A DNA stretch of 7,524 nt from an uncultured Eubacteriales bacterium (GTDB lineage Bacteria > Bacillota > Clostridia > Oscillospirales > Acutalibacteraceae). Made by a program: the position numbers and the translations under genes. The stretch covers positions 1-7,524 of the forward strand of contig CABQAC010000101.1 of NCBI GenBank assembly GCA_902462035.1. The letters are read 5' to 3'. The notes under the pieces were generated by a model that was given only the letters and a program-made list of their open reading frames with translations, ran no database searches and had not been told where the DNA came from. Positions 1 through 6,048 of this stretch are shown in pieces (within the stretch, counting starts at the first letter, position 1; each line of letters starts with the position of its first letter).

Positions 1-39
1 GCCGCCGTAAAAATCCCGTTAAGGAACCTGGATATGTAA

Positions 40-59
40 CGCGCTGGCCGTGCAGCGCG
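40..59 (-). other. GC-rich hairpin just after the lipoprotein stop
   Basis: Bases 40-46 (CGCGCTG) pair perfectly with 53-59 (CAGCGCG) around a 6-base loop. It begins 6 bases past the stop of the minus-strand lipoprotein gene, where a terminator would sit. On the minus strand it is followed by GTTACATATCC, so there is no real U-tract. It may stabilise the 3' end or be a weak or factor-assisted terminator. The first 39 bases of the window hold nothing else I can support. Confidence 0.3.
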
Positions 60-65
60 CCGCTG

Positions 66-635
66 TCAGGAAAACGCGCCGTAGAATGCGTCCACGGCTT
101 TCTTGGTTTCATTTTTGGCAAACTGAAGGGCCTCGGCTTCGTCTGCGTCGGGGTCACCGTTTGGTCCGCCAACCAGCAGAAAGGCCGCCGTGTCCCCATT
201 TCGAACCACTTGGGACGCCTGTACCTTGGCGGCGTTCATCGGATACTGGATGCTGTCGCTGACGAACCGTTCCCGGGCGGCCTGCAGCGCCTTTTCTACT
301 TCCGCGCCCTTGCCGGGGACGGCGCGGATAACGACCACGCGGTCCGGATGGACGCTCATGGCCGGCATCTGCGCGGCTTTGTCCTGAATAAGCGATTTGT
401 CCAGGGGAAACTCGCCTTCGAACATTTCGTCCGGCATTTCCATGGTGGCCAAATAATCATCGCCATAGGCCGCTTGTATGGCGGCCAGAATTTCCGCGGG
501 CGCAGGGCTGTTGGCCGCATTGGACGAAATGGGGGAGGAAGGTGCGCTGGACGGGTCCCCGTTCCCTCCCGCGCAGCCGGCCGGCACAATCGCCAACAGT
601 GCGATTGCCAGCAATAAAGCGAACCGTTTTTTCAT
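66..635 (-). CDS. Secreted lipoprotein, DUF4358-like
   Basis: Predicted 189-residue lipoprotein on the outer face of the membrane; biochemical role unknown. Residues 1-20 form a signal peptide: MKKR, a hydrophobic core (FALLLAIALLAIV), then PAG-C with the lipidated cysteine at C21. Proline at -3 is unusual for a lipobox. Residues 22-47 are a Gly/Ser/Pro/Asn-rich linker. The rest is a soluble domain with a central strand (RVVVIRAVPGKG, 99-110), an amphipathic helix (111-125), a YPMNAAKVQASQVV segment (131-144) and a hydrophobic strand (AAFLLVG, 150-156). This order resembles DUF4358 lipoproteins, which are common in Clostridia; the assignment is by eye. The start at 635 is preferred over an in-frame ATG at 674 because the signal peptide begins there and a Shine-Dalgarno (AAGGAGTG, plus-strand 644-651) sits about 9 bases upstream. 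The gene is divergent from the DUF2726 gene. Confidence 0.85.
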   Translation of the reverse strand: MKKRFALLLAIALLAIVPAGCAGGNGDPSSAPSSPISSNAANSPAPAEILAAIQAAYGDDYLATMEMPDEMFEGEFPLDKSLIQDKAAQMPAMSVHPDRVVVIRAVPGKGAEVEKALQAARERFVSDSIQYPMNAAKVQASQVVRNGDTAAFLLVGGPNGDPDADEAEALQFAKNETKKAVDAFYGAFS

Positions 636-672
636 TGGGTCATCACTCCTTGTTTTTTTGGTTGGGCTGCTC

Positions 673-701
673 ATAGTATGGACCGTTCACGGCATTTTCA
701 A
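673..701 (-). promoter_or_regulatory. Sigma-A-type promoter of the lipoprotein gene
   Basis: Read on the minus strand: TTGAAA (701-696), a 17-base spacer, then TACTAT (678-673). Transcription would start near 666, about 30 bases before the lipoprotein ATG at 635. The -10 lies within CATACTA, which also resembles the forespore sigma-G -10, but no sigma-G -35 box sits at the usual distance. The housekeeping reading is therefore preferred. Confidence 0.55.
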
Positions 702-720
702 CGGCTTTAAGGGGAAAGGA

Positions 721-748
721 TTGCAACAAAACAAATTTGTGCTAAAAT
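721..748 (+). promoter_or_regulatory. Sigma-A-type promoter of the DUF2726 gene with a palindrome in the spacer
   Basis: TTGCAA (721-726), a 16-base spacer and TAAAAT (743-748) preceded by TGC, an extended -10. The expected start near 755 leaves a leader of about 30 bases before the TTG start at 786. The perfect palindrome ACAAATTTGT (731-740) fills most of the spacer and could be an operator. The -35 is 19 bases from the -35 of the divergent lipoprotein promoter, so one bound regulator could affect both genes. Confidence 0.5.
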
Positions 749-785
749 TTTAAAAAGAGGTTGTAAAGAAAGGGGCGGGGATGGT

Positions 786-1502
786 TTGGACTGGGAACAA
801 GCCGCTTGGTATGCCGCCGCGGCGTTGGTCGCCGTGCTGATCGTATCTTTGCTGACGCGCTCTGTACGGGGGAAAAAACAGCCGGCCGCCGAAGAGCAGC
901 GGCTGCCTTACCGGCTGCGGGACGACTTTTTGACCGAAGCGGAATTTGCGTTTTACACGGCGCTGCGCGCTTTTTTGGATGACTCTATCGCTGTTTGCCC
1001 CAAAGTTAATTTGGCCGATATTTTCTTTGCGGCGGGGGAAAAAAACGCGCGAATGGCCCATATCAACAAGATCAACCGCAAGCATGTGGACTTTTTGCTG
1101 TGCGACGCCGAAACGATGGTTCCGCTGTGCGGGATAGAATTGGACGATTCCTCCCACCAACGGGCGGACCGGATAGAGCGGGACGCGTTTGTAGACGCGG
1201 TATACGCGGCCGCAGATTTGCCGCTGGTCCATGCGCCCCTTAAAAACGGCTTTGAGCCGGAGCAATTGCGGGATTTATTGAGCGGCATGCTGGAACGGAC
1301 TTGTCCGGCGCCGGAAATGGGCGCAGAGGAGCCGCAAGCGAAGGAGCCGGACGGTACGGTCATCCCGGCCTGCCCCAAATGCGGCGAACTGATGGTACTG
1401 CGGGTATACCGGCGCGGCGAGAAAAAGGGGTACCGCTACTATGGCTGCCCCAACTATCCCAAATGCAAGGCGGCCATCGACTATATCCGCCCCGTTTTAT
1501 AA
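786..1502 (+). CDS. Membrane-anchored DUF2726 protein with topoisomerase-type zinc finger
   Basis: A 238-residue protein of unknown function. Residues 8-23 form one transmembrane segment (YAAAALVAVLIVSLLT), followed by basic residues, so the bulk should be cytoplasmic. Residues about 48-165 match DUF2726, a family with a Vsr/restriction-endonuclease-like fold. Visible candidate active-site residues are D102 (VDFLLCD), E118 and D120 in IELDD, H124 (SSH) and the R132-D133 pair. Residues 196-227 are a four-cysteine zinc ribbon, CPKCG ... GCPNYPKC (C196, C199, C221, C227), as in the C-terminal fingers of type IA topoisomerases. Together these suggest nucleic-acid binding or cleavage near the membrane, which is inference. 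The start is TTG at 786, since the frame has no ATG before residue 90 and the TTG puts the membrane segment at the N-terminus; GAAAGGGG (768-775) is a fair ribosome site 10 bases upstream. An ATG at 781 is in another frame and stops within 20 codons. No clear terminator follows. Confidence 0.85.
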   Translation: MDWEQAAWYAAAALVAVLIVSLLTRSVRGKKQPAAEEQRLPYRLRDDFLTEAEFAFYTALRAFLDDSIAVCPKVNLADIFFAAGEKNARMAHINKINRKHVDFLLCDAETMVPLCGIELDDSSHQRADRIERDAFVDAVYAAADLPLVHAPLKNGFEPEQLRDLLSGMLERTCPAPEMGAEEPQAKEPDGTVIPACPKCGELMVLRVYRRGEKKGYRYYGCPNYPKCKAAIDYIRPVL

Positions 1503-1565
1503 TCCGATAGCCGGTTGTCCCTAGTTGGGTTTTATTGCGATTTTTCTGTTTTACAGCAATGCGTC

Positions 1566-1580
1566 ATAAAAACGATTGCA
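1566..1580 (+). promoter_or_regulatory. cre-like operator overlapping the fuc -35 box
   Basis: ATAAAAACGATTGCA matches the catabolite-responsive element WTGNAANCGNWNNCW at all fixed positions but one (A for G at position 3). Its core AAACGATT has the central CG typical of LacI/CcpA-family operators. It overlaps the -35 hexamer by five bases, so binding would block polymerase. The protein could be CcpA (glucose repression) or a local LacI-type fucose regulator; the sequence cannot tell these apart. Confidence 0.45.
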
Positions 1581-1604
1581 TTTCGCATCTTTGCTTGTTA
1601 TGAT
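1576..1604 (+). promoter_or_regulatory. Promoter of the fucose operon
   Basis: TTGCAT (1576-1581), a 17-base spacer and TATGAT (1599-1604), with TG at 1596-1597 giving an extended -10. Transcription would begin near 1611, leaving a leader of about 43 bases with no room for a riboswitch. It lies 50 bases before the fucU start. No other promoter is evident before fucI, so it probably drives all three genes. Confidence 0.65.
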
Positions 1605-1653
1605 ATCCTTAACGGCATTTTTTATTTACTTTAGAACAAGGAGATCGATAGGT

Positions 1654-2088
1654 ATGCTAAAAGGTATTCCCAGCGTATTGCCCCCCGAACTGCTTAAAAT
1701 TTTAATGGAGATGGGCCATGGCGATTCTATCGTGATTGCCGACGGCAACTTCCCGGGCGCAGGCCTTGCGCAGCGGCTGGTGCGGTGTGACGGCCACGGC
1801 GTGCCCGAAATCCTGGAAGCGGTGCTGAAGCTGATGCCCCTTGACCCCTACGTGACCCATCCCGTTTCGCTGATGGAGGTTGTGCCCGGCGATAACGTGG
1901 TGCCGGTGATCTGGGACACCTACCGGGAGATCATTCAAAAATACGAGCCGAAAAACAACGGCATTCAAAACGTGGAGCGGTTCGCGTTTTACGAGCAGGC
2001 GAAAAAGGCTTACGCTGTGATCATGACCGGCGAAACCGCGCTGTATGCCAACGTCATGCTGCAAAAAGGCGTTGTGGTGGAAGAATAA
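1654..2088 (+). CDS. fucU: L-fucose mutarotase
   Basis: A 144-residue cytoplasmic enzyme of the RbsD/FucU family that interconverts the alpha and beta anomers of L-fucose, feeding the isomerase; E. coli FucU is 140 residues. The N-terminus MLKGIPSVLPPELLKILMEMGHGD aligns with E. coli FucU nearly residue for residue, with catalytic-site H22 and D24 in the GHGD motif and D30 in IADGNFP. The C-terminal hallmark is RFAFYEQAKKAY (109-120), then TGE (125-127) and YAN (131-133). The ATG at 1654 is chosen over an in-frame ATG at 1576 because AAGGAG (1638-1643) is 10 bases upstream and homology begins here; the 1576 start would lie inside the promoter. It is first in the operon, 26 bases before the kinase gene. 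Confidence 0.95.
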   Translation: MLKGIPSVLPPELLKILMEMGHGDSIVIADGNFPGAGLAQRLVRCDGHGVPEILEAVLKLMPLDPYVTHPVSLMEVVPGDNVVPVIWDTYREIIQKYEPKNNGIQNVERFAFYEQAKKAYAVIMTGETALYANVMLQKGVVVEE

Positions 2089-2114
2089 CCTCCCTGCGAA
2101 AGGATGAGCGAAAT

Positions 2115-3593
2115 ATGACCGGTGAAAAACGGGTTTTGGCCTTCGACTTCGGCGCGTCCAGCGGCCGTGCCATGATCGGCGTATTCGACGGAAAAACCAT
2201 CCGGCTGGAGGAAATCCACCGTTTTTCAAACGATCCCGTAACCGTCAACGGCACCATGTATTGGGATGTGCTCCGTTTGTTTTTCGAAATTAAGCAGGGC
2301 ATCTCCAAAGCGCAGCTGAGCGGCGGGTTCGACAGCATTGGCATCGATACCTGGGGGGTGGATTTCGGTTTGATTGACCGGGCCGGCAACTTGCTGGAAA
2401 ACCCCGTCCATTACCGGGACGCACGCACCAATGGCCTGGTGGAAAAGAGCTTCACCGTCCTGCCGAAGGACCAATTTTATCAGATTACTGGCATTCAATT
2501 TATGGAGATCAACACCGCTTTCCAGCTGTATTCCCTGGCGCTTAACCGTCCGGAGCTGCTTGAGCGGGCGGACACCTTGCTGCTGACCCCGGATTTGTTT
2601 AATTTTATGCTGACCGGGGTGCGCAGTACCGAATACTCGATTGCGTCCACTACCCAAATGCTGGATGCGCGCAAACGGACTTGGTCCCCCGAAGTGCTCC
2701 GCGCGCTCGGGATTCCGGAGCGTCTGTTGACGAAAATCGTGCCCCCGGGCACGGTGGTAGGCAAGCTGTCTCCTGGGATTTGCGAAGAATTAGGGGTTCC
2801 CGCGGTCGACGTGGTATCCATCGCCTCCCACGATACCCAGTCCGCCGTGGCGGCGGTCCCGGCCGGGGAGGCGGACTTTATCTTTATCAGCTGCGGCACA
2901 TGGTCCCTGTTTGGAACCGAGCTGCCCGCGCCGGTCATCGACAGCGCCTCCTATGACTGCAACCTTACAAACGAGGGGGGCTGCGGTTACCGCACCACAT
3001 TTTTAAAGAACATCATCGGCCTATGGATGATTCAGGAGAGCAGACGCCAGTGGCAGCGGGAAGGGCAGGATTACAGCTATGCCGATTTGGAACGGCTGGC
3101 TGTCGCGTCCAAACCGTTTCAGTGCTTTATCGATCCCGACGACCCTGCTTTTGTCCCCCAAGGCAACCTGCCCCGGCGGGTGCGGGAATTCTGCCAAAAG
3201 ACCGGCCAATATGTGCCGCAGAGCGTGGGCGAGGTCATGCGCTGCATTTACGAAAGTTTGGCGCTTAAATACCGCTACGCTTTTGAGCAGATAAAACGCT
3301 GTACCGGGCGCGATTACCGGGTGATTCACATGGTGGGCGGCGGCACCAAGGACCGGCTGCTCTGCCAGATGACCGCCGACAGCTGTGCATGCCAAGTGGT
3401 GGCGGGCCCGGTGGAGGCGACGGTATTAGGCAATGTGGCGGTTCAGCTGATGGCTGCCGGCCAGATTCAATCCATTGAAGAAGCCCGGCGTATCGTAGCG
3501 TCCTCTCAGGATAAACTCGAATACCTGCCCGCCGACCCGGCGGGTTGGGATGCGGCTTACCGTGCGTTTCAACCGTATATTACGGAGAAATAA
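2115..3593 (+). CDS. FGGY-family sugar kinase (rhamnulokinase type), probable L-fuculokinase
   Basis: A 492-residue cytoplasmic carbohydrate kinase expected to phosphorylate L-fuculose at O1 using ATP. The N-terminal FGGY domain starts with the phosphate-binding loop AFDFGASSGRAMI (9-21). It continues with IGIDTWGVDFGLID (75-88) and PVHYRDARTNG (97-107), which are RhaB-like, and NTAFQLYSL (133-141). D240 in IASHDTQSAV is the expected catalytic base. The C-terminal domain has ISCGTWSLFG (258-267), NLTNEGG (283-289), VGGGTKDRLLCQM (407-419) and GNVAVQLMA (439-447). These are rhamnulokinase (RhaB) features rather than E. coli FucK features. Since the gene sits between fucU and fucI, the substrate is most likely L-fuculose; L-rhamnulose is the alternative. 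AAAGGA (2099-2104) is 10 bases before the ATG. The gene lies 26 bases after fucU and 29 before fucI. Confidence 0.9.
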   Translation: MTGEKRVLAFDFGASSGRAMIGVFDGKTIRLEEIHRFSNDPVTVNGTMYWDVLRLFFEIKQGISKAQLSGGFDSIGIDTWGVDFGLIDRAGNLLENPVHYRDARTNGLVEKSFTVLPKDQFYQITGIQFMEINTAFQLYSLALNRPELLERADTLLLTPDLFNFMLTGVRSTEYSIASTTQMLDARKRTWSPEVLRALGIPERLLTKIVPPGTVVGKLSPGICEELGVPAVDVVSIASHDTQSAVAAVPAGEADFIFISCGTWSLFGTELPAPVIDSASYDCNLTNEGGCGYRTTFLKNIIGLWMIQESRRQWQREGQDYSYADLERLAVASKPFQCFIDPDDPAFVPQGNLPRRVREFCQKTGQYVPQSVGEVMRCIYESLALKYRYAFEQIKRCTGRDYRVIHMVGGGTKDRLLCQMTADSCACQVVAGPVEATVLGNVAVQLMAAGQIQSIEEARRIVASSQDKLEYLPADPAGWDAAYRAFQPYITEK

Positions 3594-3622
3594 TGGAAGA
3601 AAATTAAGATAAGGAGTGAACA

Positions 3623-5410
3623 ATGATGGCATATCCCAAGATCGGCATCCGGCCGACTATCGACGGCCGCTGGGGCGGCGTCCGTGAAAGCCTGGAAGAA
3701 CAAACCATGAATATGGCGCGCGCAGCGGCAAAATCCATTGGTGATAACCTGCGTTACCCCGATGGAACCCCAGTACAGTGCGTCATTTCCAACACCACCA
3801 TCGGCAGCGGGGCGGAGGCGGCTGCCTGCGCCAACCAGTTTGCTACCGAAAATGTTTGCGCTACTTTGACAGTGACCCCCTGCTGGTGCTACGGGACCGA
3901 AACGTTCGATATGGATCCTACCACCATTAAGGCGGTCTGGGGCTTTAACGGCACGGAACGCCCGGGCGCGGTTTACCTGGCGGCGGTGCTGGCCGCGCAC
4001 GCGCAAAAAGGCTTGCCGGCTTTCTCTATCTATGGGCATGACGTACAGGATGCCACAGCCACCGGCTTGCCGGAGGATGTGGAAGAAAAAATTCTGCGGT
4101 TTGCCCGCTGCGCCGTGGCAGTAGGCCTGATGCGCAACAAGGCGTACGTCAATGTGGGCGGCGTTGCCATGGGTATTGCCGGCGCTTATTGCGATGCCAA
4201 TATGTTCCAAAAATATTTGGGCCTTCGCCCCGAATGGGTGGATATGACCGAAATTCTCCGCCGTATGACGCTGGGGATTTTTGATCATGAAGAATTCGAA
4301 AAGGCTTACGCCTGGACGCGCGCCAACTGCAAAGAAGGCGTGGATTTCAACCAGGGTAAAAATCTGCCCGAGATCATCACCAAGTCCAAGGTGGTTCCCG
4401 CCGATAAGGACTGGGAGTTCGTGGTCAAGGCGACCTTGATTGTGCGGGACATCCTGCTGGGCAACCCCAAGCTGGGCGAAATGGGCTGGCACGAGGAAGC
4501 GCTGGGCCGCAATGCCATCGCGGGCGGCTTCCAGGGTCAGCGGATGTGGACCGACTGGCTGCCCAACGGCGACTTTATGGAAGCGATCATCAGCTCCACC
4601 TTTGACTGGAACGGTCCCCGTCAGCCGATTCCCTTCGCCACCGAAAACGATACCCTCAACGGCGTTTCCATGCTGCTGGGCAACCTGGTCACCAATAAAG
4701 CGCCCTGCTTCCACGACGTGCGCACCTACTGGAGCCCCGAGGCCTGCGAGCGCGTGAGCGGCAAACGGCCCACAGGCGTTGCCAAGGACGGCTTTATTCA
4801 TCTGATCAATTCGGGCGCCACCGCACTGGATTGTACCGGCGCTTCCCGGAACGAAAAGGGCGAAGGCTGCATGAAGGAATTCTGGAATATGACCGAGGCG
4901 GACGTCAGCGCATGCTTGGAAGCTACCGATTGGCGCCGCGCGAATTACGAGTATTTCCGCGGCGGCGGATTCTCCTCCCATTTCCAGACCCAGGCGGAAA
5001 TGCCTGTAACCATGCTGCGCGTCAACATCATCGACGGCATCGGCCCGGTGCTTCAAATTGCCGAGGGCAGCACCGCCGTACTGGATCCGGACGTCCACAA
5101 GATTCTCGACAGCCGGACCGATCCCGGCTGGCCCACCACCTGGTTTGCGCCCCGCCTGACCGGCAAGGGCGCGTTCAAGGACGTGTACAGCGTAATGGCA
5201 AACTGGGGCGCCAACCACGGCGTGACGGTGTACGGCCATGTGGGAAAAGATCTGATCACGCTGGCTTCCATGCTCCGAATCCCGGTGGCCATGCACAACG
5301 TGCCGGATGAAGAAATCTACCGGCCCCATGCTTGGGCAGCGTTCGGCACCGACAATTTGGAAGCGGCGGACTTTAAGGCCTGTGCTACCTATGGCCCGCT
5401 TTACGGCTGA
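3623..5410 (+). CDS. fucI: L-fucose isomerase
   Basis: A 595-residue cytoplasmic ketol-isomerase converting L-fucose to L-fuculose (the family also acts on D-arabinose), Mn2+-dependent and hexameric in E. coli. It is collinear with E. coli FucI (591 residues) at a constant offset of four. Shared segments include PKIGIRPTIDGR (5-16), VRESLEEQTMNMA (20-32), TVTPCWCYG (83-91), NGTERPGAVYLAA (109-121), SIYGHDVQDA (135-144) and NWGANHG (528-534). The metal ligands are all present: E341 (ATEND), D365 (DVRTYW) and H532 (ANHG), matching E337, D361 and H528 of the E. coli enzyme. Two ATGs lie in tandem at 3623 and 3626; AAGGAG (3611-3616) is 6 bases from the first and 9 from the second, so translation may really begin at 3626. 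Last gene of the operon; a terminator begins 37 bases later. Confidence 0.97.
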   Translation: MMAYPKIGIRPTIDGRWGGVRESLEEQTMNMARAAAKSIGDNLRYPDGTPVQCVISNTTIGSGAEAAACANQFATENVCATLTVTPCWCYGTETFDMDPTTIKAVWGFNGTERPGAVYLAAVLAAHAQKGLPAFSIYGHDVQDATATGLPEDVEEKILRFARCAVAVGLMRNKAYVNVGGVAMGIAGAYCDANMFQKYLGLRPEWVDMTEILRRMTLGIFDHEEFEKAYAWTRANCKEGVDFNQGKNLPEIITKSKVVPADKDWEFVVKATLIVRDILLGNPKLGEMGWHEEALGRNAIAGGFQGQRMWTDWLPNGDFMEAIISSTFDWNGPRQPIPFATENDTLNGVSMLLGNLVTNKAPCFHDVRTYWSPEACERVSGKRPTGVAKDGFIHLINSGATALDCTGASRNEKGEGCMKEFWNMTEADVSACLEATDWRRANYEYFRGGGFSSHFQTQAEMPVTMLRVNIIDGIGPVLQIAEGSTAVLDPDVHKILDSRTDPGWPTTWFAPRLTGKGAFKDVYSVMANWGANHGVTVYGHVGKDLITLASMLRIPVAMHNVPDEEIYRPHAWAAFGTDNLEAADFKACATYGPLYG

Positions 5411-5447
5411 TCCCTAGAAAACTCCATTTTGAAGCAATCCTAATTAC

Positions 5448-5491
5448 CGGCAGCCCCCATCGTGTAATAGCGGTGGGGGCTGCCGCTTTTT
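5448..5491 (+). terminator. Rho-independent terminator of the fucose operon
   Basis: CGGCAGCCCCCA (5448-5459) pairs perfectly with TGGGGGCTGCCG (5474-5485). Three inner pairs extend this to 15 with the 8-base loop TGTAATAG (5463-5470). GC and then five Ts (5487-5491) follow. It closes the operon just after fucI, so no further fucose gene is co-transcribed. Confidence 0.85.
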
Positions 5492-5549
5492 GGACGAGCG
5501 AAACAGAAATTTTTGGATGATCTGGAAGAAACCGTGTATAAGCAGAGGA

Positions 5550-5577
5550 ATAAATGACCAACCTATTGACATAGGAT
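5550..5577 (+). promoter_or_regulatory. Possible sigma-E-like promoter of the DUF2508 gene
   Basis: CATAGGAT (5570-5577) fits the mother-cell sigma-E -10 pattern CATANNNT. ATAAA (5550-5554), 15 bases upstream, is a partial match to the sigma-E -35. A TTGACA (5566-5571) overlaps it but has no sigma-A -10 at 16-18 bases, so a housekeeping promoter is less convincing. The rest of 5492-5618 shows nothing else I can support. Confidence 0.22.
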
Positions 5578-5618
5578 GAAAAAGCAAACGGCCGGATACG
5601 AGGAAGGAGAATGTCGGG

Positions 5619-5936
5619 ATGGAAGGCATTTTAAGGCGGTTTCAGAGCATTGGCATTGCGAAGGGTCAAGAAGACTTGGAACAGCAGGATAAGCAACAGG
5701 AACGCGAAAAAATACTGGCGGAAATCAAAAAGGTATCCGGTCAAATTGCCCGGATCGAATCCTGCTTTCAAATGACCAGCGACGAAGATCTGATCGATTC
5801 CTGTATTTACGAAATGGAGTCCCTGAACGCCAGGTACCGCTATCTGCTCCGCAAAGCCAGGGAGGAAGGCGTTTCGCGCGAACCGTTTCCCGCCGCGGCG
5901 CGGCAAGGGGTGCTCGGCATGGCCGCCAAGACGTAA
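5619..5936 (+). CDS. Small DUF2508 (YaaL-like) protein
   Basis: A 105-residue soluble, highly charged protein of unknown function. Residues 16-50 are a long Gln/Glu/Lys-rich amphipathic helix, probably coiled coil. The segment about 56-84 (DLIDSCIYEMESLNARYRYLLRKAREEGV) carries the DUF2508/YaaL hallmark of a helix ending in the NARYRYLLRKAREE pattern. Known family members are short proteins of spore-forming Firmicutes, often near genes for sporulation or DNA-repair proteins; no reaction is known. The last 20 residues are a low-complexity tail beyond the usual end of the family. The ATG at 5619 has AAGGAG (5604-5609) 9 bases upstream; a nearer ATG at 5611 is in another frame and stops after 7 codons. 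Terminators on both sides make it a one-gene transcription unit. Confidence 0.8.
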   Translation: MEGILRRFQSIGIAKGQEDLEQQDKQQEREKILAEIKKVSGQIARIESCFQMTSDEDLIDSCIYEMESLNARYRYLLRKAREEGVSREPFPAAARQGVLGMAAKT

Positions 5937-5948
5937 GCGATATTCCCT

Positions 5949-5976
5949 GGGAAGCCGGTTTCGGCTTCCCTTTTTT
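5949..5976 (+). terminator. Rho-independent terminator after the DUF2508 gene
   Basis: GGGAAGCCG (5949-5957) pairs perfectly with CGGCTTCCC (5962-5970) around the tetraloop GTTT, followed by six Ts (5971-5976). It starts 12 bases after the stop codon. A strong, textbook structure. Confidence 0.92.
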
Positions 5977-6035
5977 ATTGCCCGGTCAAAAATCCGGCAA
6001 ATCTGCGGAAATTCGCGCATATGTATAGAGCATAT

Positions 6036-6042
6036 GGAGGTG
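6036..6042 (+). promoter_or_regulatory. Ribosome binding site that sets the YlmC-like start at GTG
   Basis: GGAGGTG is an almost ideal anti-Shine-Dalgarno match 6 bases before the GTG at 6049. It overlaps an in-frame ATG at 6034, which has no ribosome site of its own. The GTG is therefore the likely start and the first five codons of the longer reading are not translated. I see no convincing promoter between the terminator at 5976 and this site; GCATATG occurs twice (6017-6023 and 6030-6036) with no clear meaning. Confidence 0.75.
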
Positions 6043-6048
6043 GATGCC

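Noticed and set aside
210..617. A 135-codon plus-strand frame
   Set aside because: It is antisense to the lipoprotein, which has a signal peptide, a ribosome site and a promoter; the plus frame has none of these.
750..1265. A 171-codon minus-strand frame
   Set aside because: It is a shadow of the DUF2726 gene, whose zinc-finger cysteines and membrane segment fix the true strand and frame.
1513..1533. Possible terminator after the DUF2726 gene
   Set aside because: The only pairing before the short T run is three bases (CCC with GGG), too weak to call.
2104..2118. A 4-codon mini-frame overlapping the kinase start
   Set aside because: Its ATG lies inside the kinase Shine-Dalgarno, so the pair is most simply chance. 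Translational coupling is possible but untestable here.
3569..5329. A 586-codon open frame on the minus strand
   Set aside because: It lies entirely opposite fucI, whose homology and catalytic residues are unambiguous. The frame stays open because GC-rich codon use avoids TTA, CTA and TCA, and its translation resembles no family I know.
5517..5579. A 20-codon plus-strand frame upstream of the DUF2508 gene
   Set aside because: It has no Shine-Dalgarno and no recognisable product, and it overlaps the probable promoter region. A regulatory leader peptide is conceivable but nothing supports it.
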